A DNA stretch of 64,000 nucleotides from Antedon mediterranea (taxonomy: Eukaryota; Echinodermata; Crinoidea; Comatulida; Antedonidae), in contig NC_092678.1 in the NCBI RefSeq assembly GCF_964355755.1, positions 8,468,922-8,532,921 of the forward strand. Direction: 5' to 3'. The position numbers and the translations under genes are program-made. The notes beneath the pieces were generated by a model that saw only the letters and a list, made by a program, of their open reading frames with translations, had not been told where the DNA came from and ran no database searches. Shown here in pieces: positions 1-10,994 of the stretch (the first letter of the stretch is position 1; the number at the start of each line of letters is the position of its first letter).

Positions 1-129
1 TACAGTATATACTGTACATATTGTAAGACACATAATAGGTAGAACTCAGCACTATAAGTGTATATGCATCATGTCATAGGATGACGTACATCAACTTTTA
101 ACGATCGTATGTTAACGTACATGCATGTT

Positions 130-428
130 TAAAAAATGTTAAAGTGACGAATTAAATTCTAGTTTATATTATTATATTTTCATTTTAATAACGTTAAGCA
201 CTTTCGTAGGAAAAAAAAAAATCAATGTTTTCACTTATAAAATGACAAAATAAATGGTTAAATTCAACCAAAAATCCATTGGCTGGCAGCCAATTTGACT
301 TTATATTACTGTTTTTTCAGGTAAATATATTTTTTGTTCGATCTAATTTTTGGTCAAAGTGAATAACTTTTGAACTAACTTCAACAGAAATGTTTTAATA
401 ATTATATTTTCAGGGGGACAATACATCT
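130..428 (-). mobile_element. MITE remnant of the TTAA-target family
   Basis: This stretch is a diverged reverse-orientation relative of the complete element at 61959-62293. Shared blocks run in order: an A-rich stretch after CACTTTCGTAGG, TAAAATGACAAAATAAATGG, CCATTGGCTGGCAGCCAATT, TTTTTGGTCAAAGTGAATAA, and the terminal CAGGGGGACAATACATCT at 411-428. The far inverted terminus is not recognisable, so the left edge is approximate. It is non-coding. Confidence 0.6.
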
Positions 429-1181
429 TAAATTATTACAAATGGTAAATATTGAATGTAATTATAAAATGACTAATAGGCAATAAACCTTTGAAAATCT
501 TTTTAATTAGTAATGTGATTTGATAAATCATTCCAGATAAACCGGGGCAAAATTATCGCCATTATATAATTGTTAATCTGATTATTATTTGATGCTCTGA
601 GGGCAATGGAGAGATTTCCTGCGTTGTCACATTCTTTTCCATCTAGAAATATACTCTGGTCAACTCAGGAGATACTGTACAGTATACCTATTATGGAAAC
701 TTTGTAAGGTCCCCTCAATAAAAGTTCCATTGTATTTGAATACATTTTAGCTCTTCAACAGTGACAGTGTTAAAGATATGGTTTAGTCTTGGCTCATTGT
801 CAAGTTCTCTGAAACAGGAAAAGGTTTCAACATGTGATTGTGACAAAATGCTATTTTATGGCATATTACCATATTATTAGCATTGAATACATAATTTGAT
901 GACTGTTTATTTTCTGTCTGTCTTTCCAGTTTTCATTTTCTTTGCTCCTCAAGTGATTAGTTTATTAAAGGCTTCCTCTCCCTGTATGATAGTGTTGCTA
1001 ATATTTCTTGGAATATTAAATTTGCTAATGAATTGTAGTGGTTTCACATGATACATAAAATACACTTGCACAATTTGAATGGATTTTCACATGTAAAATG
1101 ACCTGAAATAATTTGTCAGATGTTTTGCCCTACTCTGACGTAATTTGTACTTCATACTAAGTACATTTGAGACAAAATTTG

Positions 1182-1264
1182 CAAGTAATTCTTGGGTGGG
1201 ACTCGAACACACGACCTCCAGATCACTAGCCTGGCGTTCATATCTCTAGACCACCGAGCTTGCG
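1182..1264 (-). mobile_element. tRNA-derived SINE head
   Basis: Read on the minus strand this has a tRNA-like pol III promoter: an A-box-like GGTGGTCTAGAGAT and a B box GTTCGAGTCCC at the expected distance, followed by CACCCAAGAATT. A related fragment (GCCAGGCTAGTG...GATCTGGAAGTTGTGGGTTC) sits near 32870 on the plus strand. It is a dispersed retroelement piece rather than a tRNA gene, because the cloverleaf stems are poor. Confidence 0.55.
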
Positions 1265-1299
1265 CTGATGGCTAGTGGTTAGATTTGAGCCCAAGTAAG

Positions 1300-3080
1300 C
1301 AGCGGGTACTGCACCAACAGGGTTGTAATTATATTAGAGTGACTAGCTGATTACAGATATCACATCAGCTAAACCAATCATGTCGCTAACCACTGGTAAT
1401 CGTATATCAAATACTCCTTCAAATAAATTTGTCTGCGATGAAGTAAGTAATAACTTTGTAGTGGAAGGAATTATATATACAGTTTGTCACTGTATGATAG
1501 AAAAATTAAATTAATATAAATTGATAAAGTAACCTTAATTATTATTGATACTTGAAATTTACTTCTTTTAAAATCACTAATAGCACACTTGTAATAATTG
1601 GTTTATTGGCTATAATCCGGAGATTTCCATTCATTAGTTGACGTTCTTGAAGGGCCAATGATTATTAATATCATGTGATTTCAGTCACATGGGTATACGA
1701 CACTTGTGTATGGATAACCTGAAGACATGAACTTTTCTGCTATAACATAGCACCGAATAAACTGTTTGTATTAAAGATGTAATTTTATAGCGACTGATTT
1801 ATCCTAAATTTGTGCTCACAGGTTGCATACACTTTTAAATAAAAATACACAAAATGTCGGTCAAATGTTAAAGATGCAATAGTTGCCTGGAAGGTCAAGT
1901 AACCGTTTTGCAGCTAAATTTACATAGCGATAACCGATTTGGCTTTTAGCCGTTATGTATCTGCCATTTATCCAATCATTAATAGAAAATCTGTATGATT
2001 TTAAAACTTTCAGATTTTGAAAACTTTTTTCTGCCAGCAGAATTGGGTCCACAAAAAATGATGGCAAAATCTTTAAAACCGTTTAAAAATCTCTTATTCT
2101 GATATTTATCGTCAAGAACTGTGGAAGAATTGGAGGGTGGAGAGGGGAGTGTTAGTACTGTACTAGGTTCAGGTCACATGGAGGGAAGGACTTGCTTTCA
2201 AATCAAAAAAGAAAACAACAAATATTTTTTCAGGGAGATAATATATTATTTTAAAATATAGACTTGTTTTAATCAATTCCAGACCAATTTTAATCTTCGA
2301 TTTACAAAGTCTTTACAGAGTCTTATTTCCTAGTAAAAGTAAAGATTTTATCTATGATATTTCTAGACTGAGCTTTACATTTGAATCTTTTTAGGTGTTA
2401 AAAGGATATGAACTTGTAATCCGTTTTTCCGTTAACCTGTTATGCTATTAGATTCATCGTTATAAAAGTAAAATTTATAAATTGTTTAGGATTATGGGCC
2501 TCATGAATAATATGTAATCATACTGGTACTTATTTTATCCAAAAATTGTATAGTGGAAAAGCAAGTTGTTTAAACTCTGACTGGTGAACATGTGGTTTTC
2601 GATTTCACCTCATCACTTTATGTAATTAGTACAAATTTCCTATCTCGGTATTACTAGCCCAATAGGGACTGAGATACTCAGTATCATGTGTGAAAGCCTT
2701 CAACATTTCAGCCAGGATTATAATAGTTCAAATTCATTTTCTTTCTAAATTTCATATTTAAATCATGGCTTATACAGTCATGATTTGGCACAGGATTTTA
2801 TTCATATGCATCAAGTGAAGTATTTTTCAAATCATTTTTCATTTTAAAGCTTGTTTATGAAAAGAAATTCGGAAGTTTCTTCAGGAAATTAAGTGGGATA
2901 TTACATTGTTTATTTAGCATTTATTGCAGATGCTGTTGTGGGTATAGAGGACCCCTATTACTTGATGTTCAACAACAGGAAGAGGTCAAGGATTTTTATT
3001 GAGGCTGCTAGGCTACAAGATATTGGGAGATTACTGATTTGTTGTAAAAACTACAAAAATAACTCTGAATAAGAATAATT
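1300..3080. other. Intergenic region upstream of LRR receptor 1
   Basis: I see no gene here. A fragment resembling the TTAA-family end (TTTTCAGGGAGATAATAT) lies at about 2228. A pyrimidine-rich stretch ending in TTTATTGCAG near 2929 could be a splice acceptor for a 5' untranslated exon of the LRR gene that begins at 3093. No promoter motif stands out. Confidence 0.4.
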
Positions 3081-3092
3081 GCAAAATTGACT

Positions 3093-5225
3093 ATGGGTGC
3101 ACAAGTAAAAAGCTTCCTTTATTGGATTTTGTTTACTATTCAACTGGTATCCTGTCAAAGATTGTCATTACCGAATGAATTTTTAAGTGGTAAGGATATT
3201 TGCGATACGTTTATGTCCGCATTGGGTAAAGTGTGCGACTGTAGCGGACGTTTGTTGCATCTTGTTCCCAGCTATGTTCCGGATGATTGCTTTATACTTG
3301 ATTTAAGTGCTAATGAGATTAGTAACATAGAACGACATACATTTGTGCGATTTCAACAACTTGAAAGGCTATATTTAAATTCAAATAATATACAAGCAAT
3401 TCATCCACATGCTTTTGACGGCTTGAGTAATCTAACAGTTATTGATCTTGCTAATAATAAGTTACTTGAAATTCCACCACGTACATTTACTGATACCAGA
3501 TACTTGCAGGTCCTGAACCTCACTCATAACAATCTTCGTGTTCCACCGACGATTGGACACTTAAACCGTCTACAGGAGTTGATCATATCCCACAATTCAC
3601 TAAGATTCGTAACAAGTTCTGCTTGGACTGGTTTAATAGCCCTTAGAATTCTTAACATATCATCAAATCATTTGGTCAAGTTGTATGCAGATTCATTTAA
3701 AGGGCTTAGGTATGTAGTGACCCTTGACCTCAGTCACAACAGCCTAAACACCATTCAGAATAAGGCTTTTTCATCTTTGGTTCGATTGGAAGTTCTAAAG
3801 TTGAATGATAACCAATTGACAAAAATTGATGAAAATGCATTTCTTGATTTGAGCATGATGACAAGATTAGATCTGCAAAACAATCAGCTGTTTTCTATCC
3901 CACTCAGCTTCCAGAATGGTTTTAGTAGTCTTAAACATTTAAATTTACAAGGAAACAAAATAGTTGAGATATCAATCAATTCGTTCAAACATCTGTCCAA
4001 CCTGAATGTCTTGAACTTAAATGATAATAGATTACAGATCGTAGCTGGTCGATCTTTCTTACTTTTGCCGCAACTAGTGATGCTTGATTTAAGGAATAAC
4101 CAGATTGAAGTATTGCCTGCAGATGTTTTTATTGGTCTTCGAACCCTGAAAGTATTAGATTTGCGTAATAATAGGTTGAAAAATGTCGGAAAAATTATGC
4201 ATCCATTGTTTAACTTGGAAACTGTTCTGCTTTCTGATAATATGATATCTTATATTCCAGTGGATACTTTTGATCAATGTGCGCGCATAATTGAAATACG
4301 AATTGACCATAATAATTTGACTTATATTCCTGAAGGAATTGGACATTCTAAAACTGGTTCTCAGACATTGAAAGGATTATCATTAGCAGATAATCCGATA
4401 AAAGAGATTAGTGCCACCAGTTTTGGCAGATTCTCATCTTTACAGTTACTTCGTTTAAGTAACACCCAGTTAAACATTCTTCCAATTGATGCCTTTACTC
4501 AAATGCCACGATTGCTCCAGTTATGGTTGGATGGAAACCAGTTGACAACACTTCACAAAGGAATGCTTGGTTTTCTACCACGACTTACAGCAATCCACCT
4601 CCAGGGAAACCTCTGGGATTGCCAGTGTGATCTTCATTATTTCTGGTCTTATATGGATTCAAGGGGTATCTCTAGTGGAATTGATGAAAAACCAGTTTGT
4701 CATTCTCCCCCAATTTTATCTGGTGTAACTTTGGAAGTGGCATTTGCTGTGAAAGAATGCTTGGAAGATAATGGTGCGTTTAGCGTGATGGAAATTGAAA
4801 TTCTGATTCCAATCATTGTTGGTGCTATTGTGTTAATGTTCCTTATTGTTGCTTGCATATGCATAACTGCAGGACATAAGAATCCCATATATGCTAAGAC
4901 CATTCCATCTGATGGCAATACAGCAAGAGCAATGTCTCTGCCTTCTTTTGCATCTTTAAACTCAATGTCAAGCTCATCACCATTGACCCTGCCACCACGT
5001 AATGGAACCAATAGCACGCGCTACCATAACCATAGCAGTATATTCCATGAACGCAAGTTACATCGTACAACTCGGCCAAATCTTGACCGACAGGGCTCTT
5101 ATTTGTCTATTAATGTACCCACCCCTGGGGGTGAGTATGCTAGTCCGTATGCCCAGCCATACTCACAACCAAGAGACCATCCGAGCTGGTTCCAGGACTC
5201 TGACCAGAGAGAGGACATTTATTGA
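3093..5225 (+). CDS. LRR transmembrane receptor 1 (no TIR domain)
   Basis: A 710-residue type I membrane protein in one exon. The first ATG, at 3093, opens a signal peptide (hydrophobic YWILFTIQLVSC). A Cys-bearing LRRNT cap (about residues 37-70) follows, then roughly 18 LRRs of the LxxLxLxxNxL type, and an LRRCT cap starting DCQC near residue 509. The membrane helix is about 569-594 (IPIIVGAIVLMFLIVACICI). The 116-residue tail is Ser/Thr-rich and ends with three consecutive Tyr-x-x-Pro motifs (YASP, YAQP, YSQP at about 682-693) and a terminal EDIY. The cap-LRR-cap-helix plan matches cell-surface recognition and adhesion receptors. With no TIR domain it is not a canonical Toll-like receptor. 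Ligand unknown. An in-frame TTG six bases upstream is not a credible start. Confidence 0.92.
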   Translation: MGAQVKSFLYWILFTIQLVSCQRLSLPNEFLSGKDICDTFMSALGKVCDCSGRLLHLVPSYVPDDCFILDLSANEISNIERHTFVRFQQLERLYLNSNNIQAIHPHAFDGLSNLTVIDLANNKLLEIPPRTFTDTRYLQVLNLTHNNLRVPPTIGHLNRLQELIISHNSLRFVTSSAWTGLIALRILNISSNHLVKLYADSFKGLRYVVTLDLSHNSLNTIQNKAFSSLVRLEVLKLNDNQLTKIDENAFLDLSMMTRLDLQNNQLFSIPLSFQNGFSSLKHLNLQGNKIVEISINSFKHLSNLNVLNLNDNRLQIVAGRSFLLLPQLVMLDLRNNQIEVLPADVFIGLRTLKVLDLRNNRLKNVGKIMHPLFNLETVLLSDNMISYIPVDTFDQCARIIEIRIDHNNLTYIPEGIGHSKTGSQTLKGLSLADNPIKEISATSFGRFSSLQLLRLSNTQLNILPIDAFTQMPRLLQLWLDGNQLTTLHKGMLGFLPRLTAIHLQGNLWDCQCDLHYFWSYMDSRGISSGIDEKPVCHSPPILSGVTLEVAFAVKECLEDNGAFSVMEIEILIPIIVGAIVLMFLIVACICITAGHKNPIYAKTIPSDGNTARAMSLPSFASLNSMSSSSPLTLPPRNGTNSTRYHNHSSIFHERKLHRTTRPNLDRQGSYLSINVPTPGGEYASPYAQPYSQPRDHPSWFQDSDQREDIY

Positions 5226-6179
5226 ACATTTATAGTACTGTATCCAGACATTCTATTTTAACCTTTTGTATGGTGCAGAAAAAGATACATTACTCGTCAC
5301 ACTAGCTATGCAATATGCATTGTCTGTATAATGAATTATTGTTTTCTGCTTCAAAAAATATGTATATTTTTCACACTATATTTTTTTGGCCAGAAAAATC
5401 AGAGCTATTAAAAATTTAGACTTGATTATTAGTATTTATTTAGAAAAAAAAAAGCTTTGTAATATAGTGTTTTCATATAATGCAAAATATCAAATTATAA
5501 TTATATAAGCATGCATAATATATGGTTGGTCATGTTAGAAACAATATTATCAACAGTGAGAGAAATAAATAATAATCAAAAATTGATCAAAATAAATGTT
5601 TAAAAAAATGTAGATGCGTGTAATAACACAAAATAAGGCATATAATTATATTCCTTATTTTGTGTTATTACACGCATCTACATTTTTATATATATAATAT
5701 ATATAATATAATATATATATAATATATATAGTATAAGTAAAACCAACATGTTGACAAGAATGTTAATTTAATTTTTGTTTAAATTGATTTATAATAAAAT
5801 TGCTTTTATGTCACACACTTTCCTGTTTTTGACACATGTCTAATCTTGGAAAAAAAACTAATGGATTATCTAATGTAGTTGCCAACATTCATTAATTGAA
5901 CATCATTTTCTACTGCATCCTTAGAATACTTCTCAATTTGAAAGATGCACTAGAATATTTTACAAAACACATTAAACCATAGAAATCATCTATAACAAAT
6001 TATTGGTATCTATTTTCTGTTTCTCTATCTAGTATAGAGCCTAGTAGTATTTATCAGAAATACTTTTTTTTTTAACAACATTGCTGTTTAGTAAGACAGA
6101 GGGCTATTAGAGAAATGTATGTGCTGGAAGACTAGTGGCAGAAATACAATTACAGATGTTTCTATCCAATTAGTTTGGA
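5226..6179. other. 3' flank of LRR receptor 1, AT-rich
   Basis: This holds the probable 3' untranslated region. AATAAA-type polyadenylation signals occur near 5565. The palindrome at 5604-5687 and a (TA)n run at about 5688-5730 follow. No other coding potential is visible. Confidence 0.4.
5604..5687. repeat. Perfect 35-bp inverted repeat (hairpin)
   Basis: The arms 5604-5638 and 5653-5687 are exact reverse complements of 35 bases around a 14-base AT loop. The arm begins AAAAATGTAGATGCGTG. A (TA)n tract follows. This is probably a small foldback element or a recent inverted duplication. No target-site duplication was recognised. Confidence 0.85.
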
Positions 6180-6193
6180 GGCATTGTTACAAC

Positions 6194-8360
6194 CAAAGAT
6201 CGTATAGCGCCAAGATATGGAACTGACGCTCGAAAAATGATAATTGCATGGGCAGCCATTCCGGCAAGCGGATTACCCAGTAGGCAATGCGGCACGCCAC
6301 CAAATCAATGTAAACAAATAGGATTTACATCTACGCGATAAACAGTACGACTTTATTTTATCTTTCGCGTCAAAATGAAAGAACAGCTATATAAATTTCG
6401 ATTATATAAATTTACTCCATTTTATATTACACTTGCATATGCGTATATCACTGTCCAACCTCAAACGGCTACAGAATAAACACTGACTGTATGGAGGACG
6501 AATTTTGTAGGCAGTAGGTTGAGGCATAGTTATAAATAGTGTCGCTGGGTGCAGCGCGATGCTACGCACTTCACGCCCAAGGTCGGCCGCGTTTGGCCTA
6601 GGCTGGGATGATGGCACAGTTTATGTGCGAGAGAAGCATTTTTTGGAGATGAATTGTAATAATTGCCAAATATATTGTCCAAAACTGTCTTTTTAATTTT
6701 TTTTTTTTTTTAAATTAATGGGGCAGGGGGATGTTCTTTCCCCTGTTCGGACCCTCTCTTTCTATTTTGTGTGCTTCAGGCCTACAAAGTTATTTCATTG
6801 CAAGGGGAATTTTACTCCGATCTGCCACAACTGTAGTATACTGTACATACATTACTAGATACAAAAACAATTGTTACATTTTTTTTATTTCAAAAAAGTA
6901 AAAGTATTAAATATTAATTTTAAAAATTCAATCATAAATCATAATTTGTTCTTTTCAACCCACTTTTTATTAGCTCAACTTTCAATATTACAGACAGGAT
7001 TAAAATGCAATAAAAATACTGAAAAATCTAACTTATATAAGTTGTTTATACAGTATTAATAAATGATATGGAATAATTAAATACACTCAATAAATAAATT
7101 ACGAATGTATGGTTTTAGCCTTCTTAAATACAAGGAAAATTCTATTATTTTGATTTCTTGTATTACAAAAGAAGCCAATAGGCCTAAACAACAGTACTGA
7201 TAATAACTGAATTCTGTTTATTTCCTTTCACTTTAAAGTATGAGGTGTGTGAAAATAGTGATTTTATTTGTAATCCTTTTCAAGAATCAAAAATATAAAC
7301 TATTAAAATATAATTGTCCATCAGTTCTGGCCTTTGTATTTAATTCTTGTTTAAAATACCACTGTGCACTCAATCATCTATCTTCTCAATAGTAATTATA
7401 CAGTATGATGACAGACTTATATCTTTCTGAAATAGGGAAAAATATATCATTAAATTATTTGGTCACTTTTCGAACTGTTACATAATCATTTGATTACTTA
7501 TTATAGTATTTTAAAATAATTTAAATGTGTGAAAACCTAGATTGTTCAGTTGTAAATATAATATCCAGAAATAATGCCAATAACAGGACTAGTAAGTATT
7601 CAAAAATGTTTACATTAATTAACTAAATATTTTTCAAATAAAGATGAAGAACAAAATAAATATGAGGATCAAATTTATAATTTAAATTTATTAAATAAAA
7701 AAAACAAACAATAACATCCTCAGTGTTTTGGTTTTTAGGAGACCTACCTAAGCTATGATTTTATTGTTTTATAACGATTTTTTATTTCATTACATTTAAT
7801 TATTTCTGTTAATGTTATTATTAATAAAACGCCATATTGTCTTGTACATTTTTATTAAAAACTCCTAATTCCCGAACAGCTTCAGTTTTTTTCTTAATCT
7901 TCCATCCATCCAAGCCTTGTTTGATCCATCTATCAAGCCGCCAATCAATATCATTCATCCTCCCAGACTTTTTTTTTATTAGTAACTAAACTAGGCCTAG
8001 TATTCGGCATTAAATATGCCTAGGCATACTACTATCTAGGCCCTAGATCGGATTGCGCAGAAACGCCTGCCTGAACTAAATTTATCCAACAATTTAATAA
8101 TTTTGTTAATGTTTACTAACAAAAAAATATATATTCTAAAATCTTTCCACTACATACCCATACAACACGAGAAAACTTCTCGAACAAACAATAACACGTC
8201 ACACGTGGATGTGGTTCAATAGTTTATTATACACTTCCGGGGTATGTGATCGCGTAACTTGCTTGCCGGAATGGCTGCCCATGGAATTTCACTCATGCGC
8301 AGTGTATAAGAGATAGGACTTCCCTATCTTGCGCCACTTCGTGGCGCTATAGTATCTTTG
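6194..8360. mobile_element. 2.17-kb DNA transposon with 8-bp target duplication
   Basis: The inverted termini are CAAAGATCGTATAGCGCCA and, reverse-complemented at the right end, CAAAGATACTATAGCGCCA. A second matched block (GGGCAGCCATTCCGGCAAGC) lies inside both ends. The exact 8-bp direct repeat GTTACAAC flanks it at 6186-6193 and 8361-8368. An 8-bp duplication fits the hAT or P superfamilies. I see no transposase; short frames at 6402-6617 and 6871-7059 have no recognisable domain. It is therefore a non-autonomous or decayed copy, inserted 9 bases inside the older element. Confidence 0.8.
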
Positions 8361-8442
8361 GTTACAACCGCTAATGTGGAAAACGCCAGCTAATGTCGAA
8401 ACAATTACTGTTAATGAAATAAAAATCAACTCCAGCTAATGT

Positions 8443-8877
8443 TATATACAGTATTTTACAAAAATGTCTAAATCATTTGGAAATGCATCGATTTTTTACT
8501 TAGCTATCAGTCTTTCCACCTCATAAGCAAAACGACCACACGTCGTAAGCAACCTGTTAAGGGACCGCTTCCGACCGAAGGGAGCGAGATAAAGGTTGTG
8601 GTCCCTAAAAAGAAGTGGTCACTTACGAAAGGTGTGGTCGTTAAGAGAGGTGGTTGCTTACGAGAAGTGGTCGATTATGAGAAGCGGTCCTTTATGAGAG
8701 GAGGTGCCGTTACGAGAGGTGGTCGATTATGAGATGGACCCTTAAACATAGATGGTTGCTTTGATGTGTAGTTGTTTTAGAAAGTTGGTTGTTTGCGAGA
8801 GGTGGAAAGAATGATAGCTAAGTAAAGATCGATGCATTTGCACATGATTTAGACATTTTTGTAAAATACTGTATATA
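8443..8877. repeat. Foldback with 80-bp arms and GAGAGGTGGTCG repeats inside
   Basis: The left arm 8443-8522 and right arm 8798-8877 are near-perfect reverse complements (TATATACAGTATTTTACAAA against its complement, continuing to CTTTCCACCTC). The centre is made of degenerate units of about 20 bp resembling GAGAGGTGGTCGATTATGAG. It lies within the older element 6185-8994. Confidence 0.75.
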
Positions 8878-9479
8878 AAATTGTTTACATTAGCTGGCGA
8901 TAACTACATAAGCTGGGAGGCAATTTTTGTTACTACATAAGCTGTTGATGTTTTGACATTAGCTGGAGGTTTTACTACAGTAGCGGTTGTAACAGGCATG
9001 TAGTAGAATAGGTGATGCATGAAAGTCCTTTTGCAAACAAAGCAATACCCTGCTAACTCAGAAGAGTTGGAATTAATATTGCCTGCCATAAATGTAGTAC
9101 TATTAAGCATGTTTTCCACATGCATCGAACATTGATACGTTCTGATTGGTTGCACGATGTGCATTAGTCAATACTTTTGATGTTGAGGTTGGTATAGTTT
9201 TAGAAATCTGTCAATCAATTCAGGAAGCTTGCATATTTCTGTTCACTTATAATTTGTGAACCATTTGATTTGTCCATTTTTGCTTGAATTTAACTTGTTA
9301 ATTTTATAGACCCCTTTTCCTGTCAATCATTAACATTTTCTCCATTACTGTTTTGTTATCACAGTTTTATTCCTGTTGTTAGATTGCCTTGCTACTGGAG
9401 CAAAAAAAAAATTTTACCGCAACCGGCAAATTAACAAGAAAACATGTATAAATATATTATCAAAGGTCAATTGAGGTCA

Positions 9480-10600
9480 AATTTGATATGCACTCCTATC
9501 TTTAGGTCTATCTTATTACTGTTATAAAATTTAAAAAATATTTTTATGTCATATTAAAGATAATTTTTTTTTCCTTAAACTGATACTAAATTTTAGTGGG
9601 TTTGATATCATTTTGGTATAAATTTAGAGAAAAAACTGTAATTTTGATTGTTTTTTAGCTCAAAAAGTGCATGTATTCAAAATATTTGTCAAAAATAATA
9701 AAACAAATCCTGTCAACTCAATGAAATTTATTTTCAAAAACTGCCCTGACATGTAATTTTTAAAAAAAATTTAAAAAAATAAAAAAAATTAATTATGCAA
9801 AACATTCTAGATATTTGAGGTCATTTTAAGATGAAATTGGGATATTGGCAACCTATGGCAATAAGACGGCAATTTTCATAGAATTTGAGATAAAAGACAC
9901 TAATTATTATTGGTCGTATTGAAGATGATTACTTTATTGTTTAATTTATACAAAATATGGATGGGTTTCATACTATTTGGTTAAAATTTAGGGGAAAAAA
10001 CTGTAGTTTTTATTGTTTTTAGCTCAAAAATGCATGTATTCAAAATATTTGTCAAAATAAATGTAAAAAATTCTGTCAACTCAATGCAATTTATTTTCAA
10101 AAACTGCCCTGACATGTCATTTAAAAAAAAAAATTTTTTAATTAATTATGCAAAACATTCTAGATAATTGAGGTCATTTGAGGTCATTTTAAGATGAAAT
10201 TGGGATATTGGCAACCAGTTATGGCAATAAGACGGCAATTTTCATAGAATTTGAGATAAAAGACACTAATTATTTTTGGTCGTATTGAAGATGATTACTT
10301 TGTTTTTTAATTTATACAAAATTTGGATGGGTTTCATACTATTTTGGTTAAAATTTAGGGGAAAAAAACTTTAGTTTTTATTGTTTTTAGCTCAAAAATT
10401 GCATGTATTAAAAATATTTTTCAAAATAAATGTAAAAAAATCATGTCAACTCAATGCAATGTCATTTAAAAAAAAATTTAAAAAAAATTAATTATGCAAA
10501 ACATTCTAGATAATTGAGTTCATTTTAAGATTAAATTAGGATATTGCCAACCTATTGTAATATGAATTGCCATAGTAGTAATTGATAAAAAAACACAAAT
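9480..10600. repeat. Tandem satellite, about 350-365-bp unit, three copies
   Basis: The phrases GGGTTTCATACTATTTGG, TTTTTAGCTCAAAAATGCAT and GCAAAACATTCTAGAT recur in order at about 350-365-bp intervals (for example the GGGTTT phrase near 9598, 9963 and 10328). Copies diverge by small indels in A-runs. The sequence is very AT-rich and non-coding. Confidence 0.75.
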
Positions 10601-10775
10601 TATTTTCATGTCATAAAATGAATTTAGTTTGTCTTTTGTGAGAATCACTCACCTTAATTTCTATTTCAAATAAATACATTTCTTGTAATCAAAGTTTTTT
10701 GTTTCTCTTAATAATGTTTTTGTATATAATTTAAACATATTTCTTTAGTAAATTTCTATATATATATATATATAT

Positions 10776-10965
10776 GACGTTATCCAAATTCCTTCACTTG
10801 CACTGATGAAGGGCTAGTGTTGCCCGAAAGCTCTGCTAACTTTTCTGCCTGTTTTACTTCTCGCTTTGATTTAGCTTTTCGCTTTTATTTTGTATCTCCA
10901 TTGAGATCCAGCCACTGATACCCACAGCATTGTCATTTTTTCAGTAATTTGCCTTTGGATTTATA
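10776..10965 (+). mobile_element. Dispersed repeat with hammerhead-like core, copy 1
   Basis: A repeat shared almost word for word with 53337-53485 plus 54150-54180, and in decayed form with 31788-31880. It contains CTGATGA at 10803-10809, a GGGC/GCCC helix at 10811-10814 and 10822-10825, and GAAA at 10826-10829. A possible 3-bp helix AGC/GCT follows, then TA. This order resembles hammerhead ribozymes, which are known in Penelope-like elements and metazoan retrozymes. One unpaired base precedes the helix and no clear stem I is visible, so activity is doubtful. (TA)n tracts flank the repeat. Confidence 0.6.
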
Positions 10966-10994
10966 TATATATATATATATATATCGAATCGAGT

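Larger units (their letters stand above)
6185..8994. mobile_element. Older inverted-repeat DNA element, split by a younger one
   Basis: The termini are TGTTACAACCGCTAATGTGG on the left and its imperfect reverse complement (...TAGCGGTTGTAACA) on the right. The flanks carry a 5-bp direct repeat, GGCAT, at 6180-6184 and 8995-8999. Nearly all of its left part is separated by the insertion 6194-8360. Without that, the element would be about 635 bp. It contains the foldback 8443-8877 and no coding capacity, so it is non-autonomous. Superfamily not assigned. Confidence 0.75.

Noticed and set aside
3087-5225. Toll-like receptor identity for the LRR proteins
   Set aside because: All three lack a TIR domain; tails are short and of low complexity with Tyr motifs.
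6402-6617. 71-codon minus-strand frame in the 2.17-kb transposon
   Set aside because: No domain and only one short frame; not a transposase.
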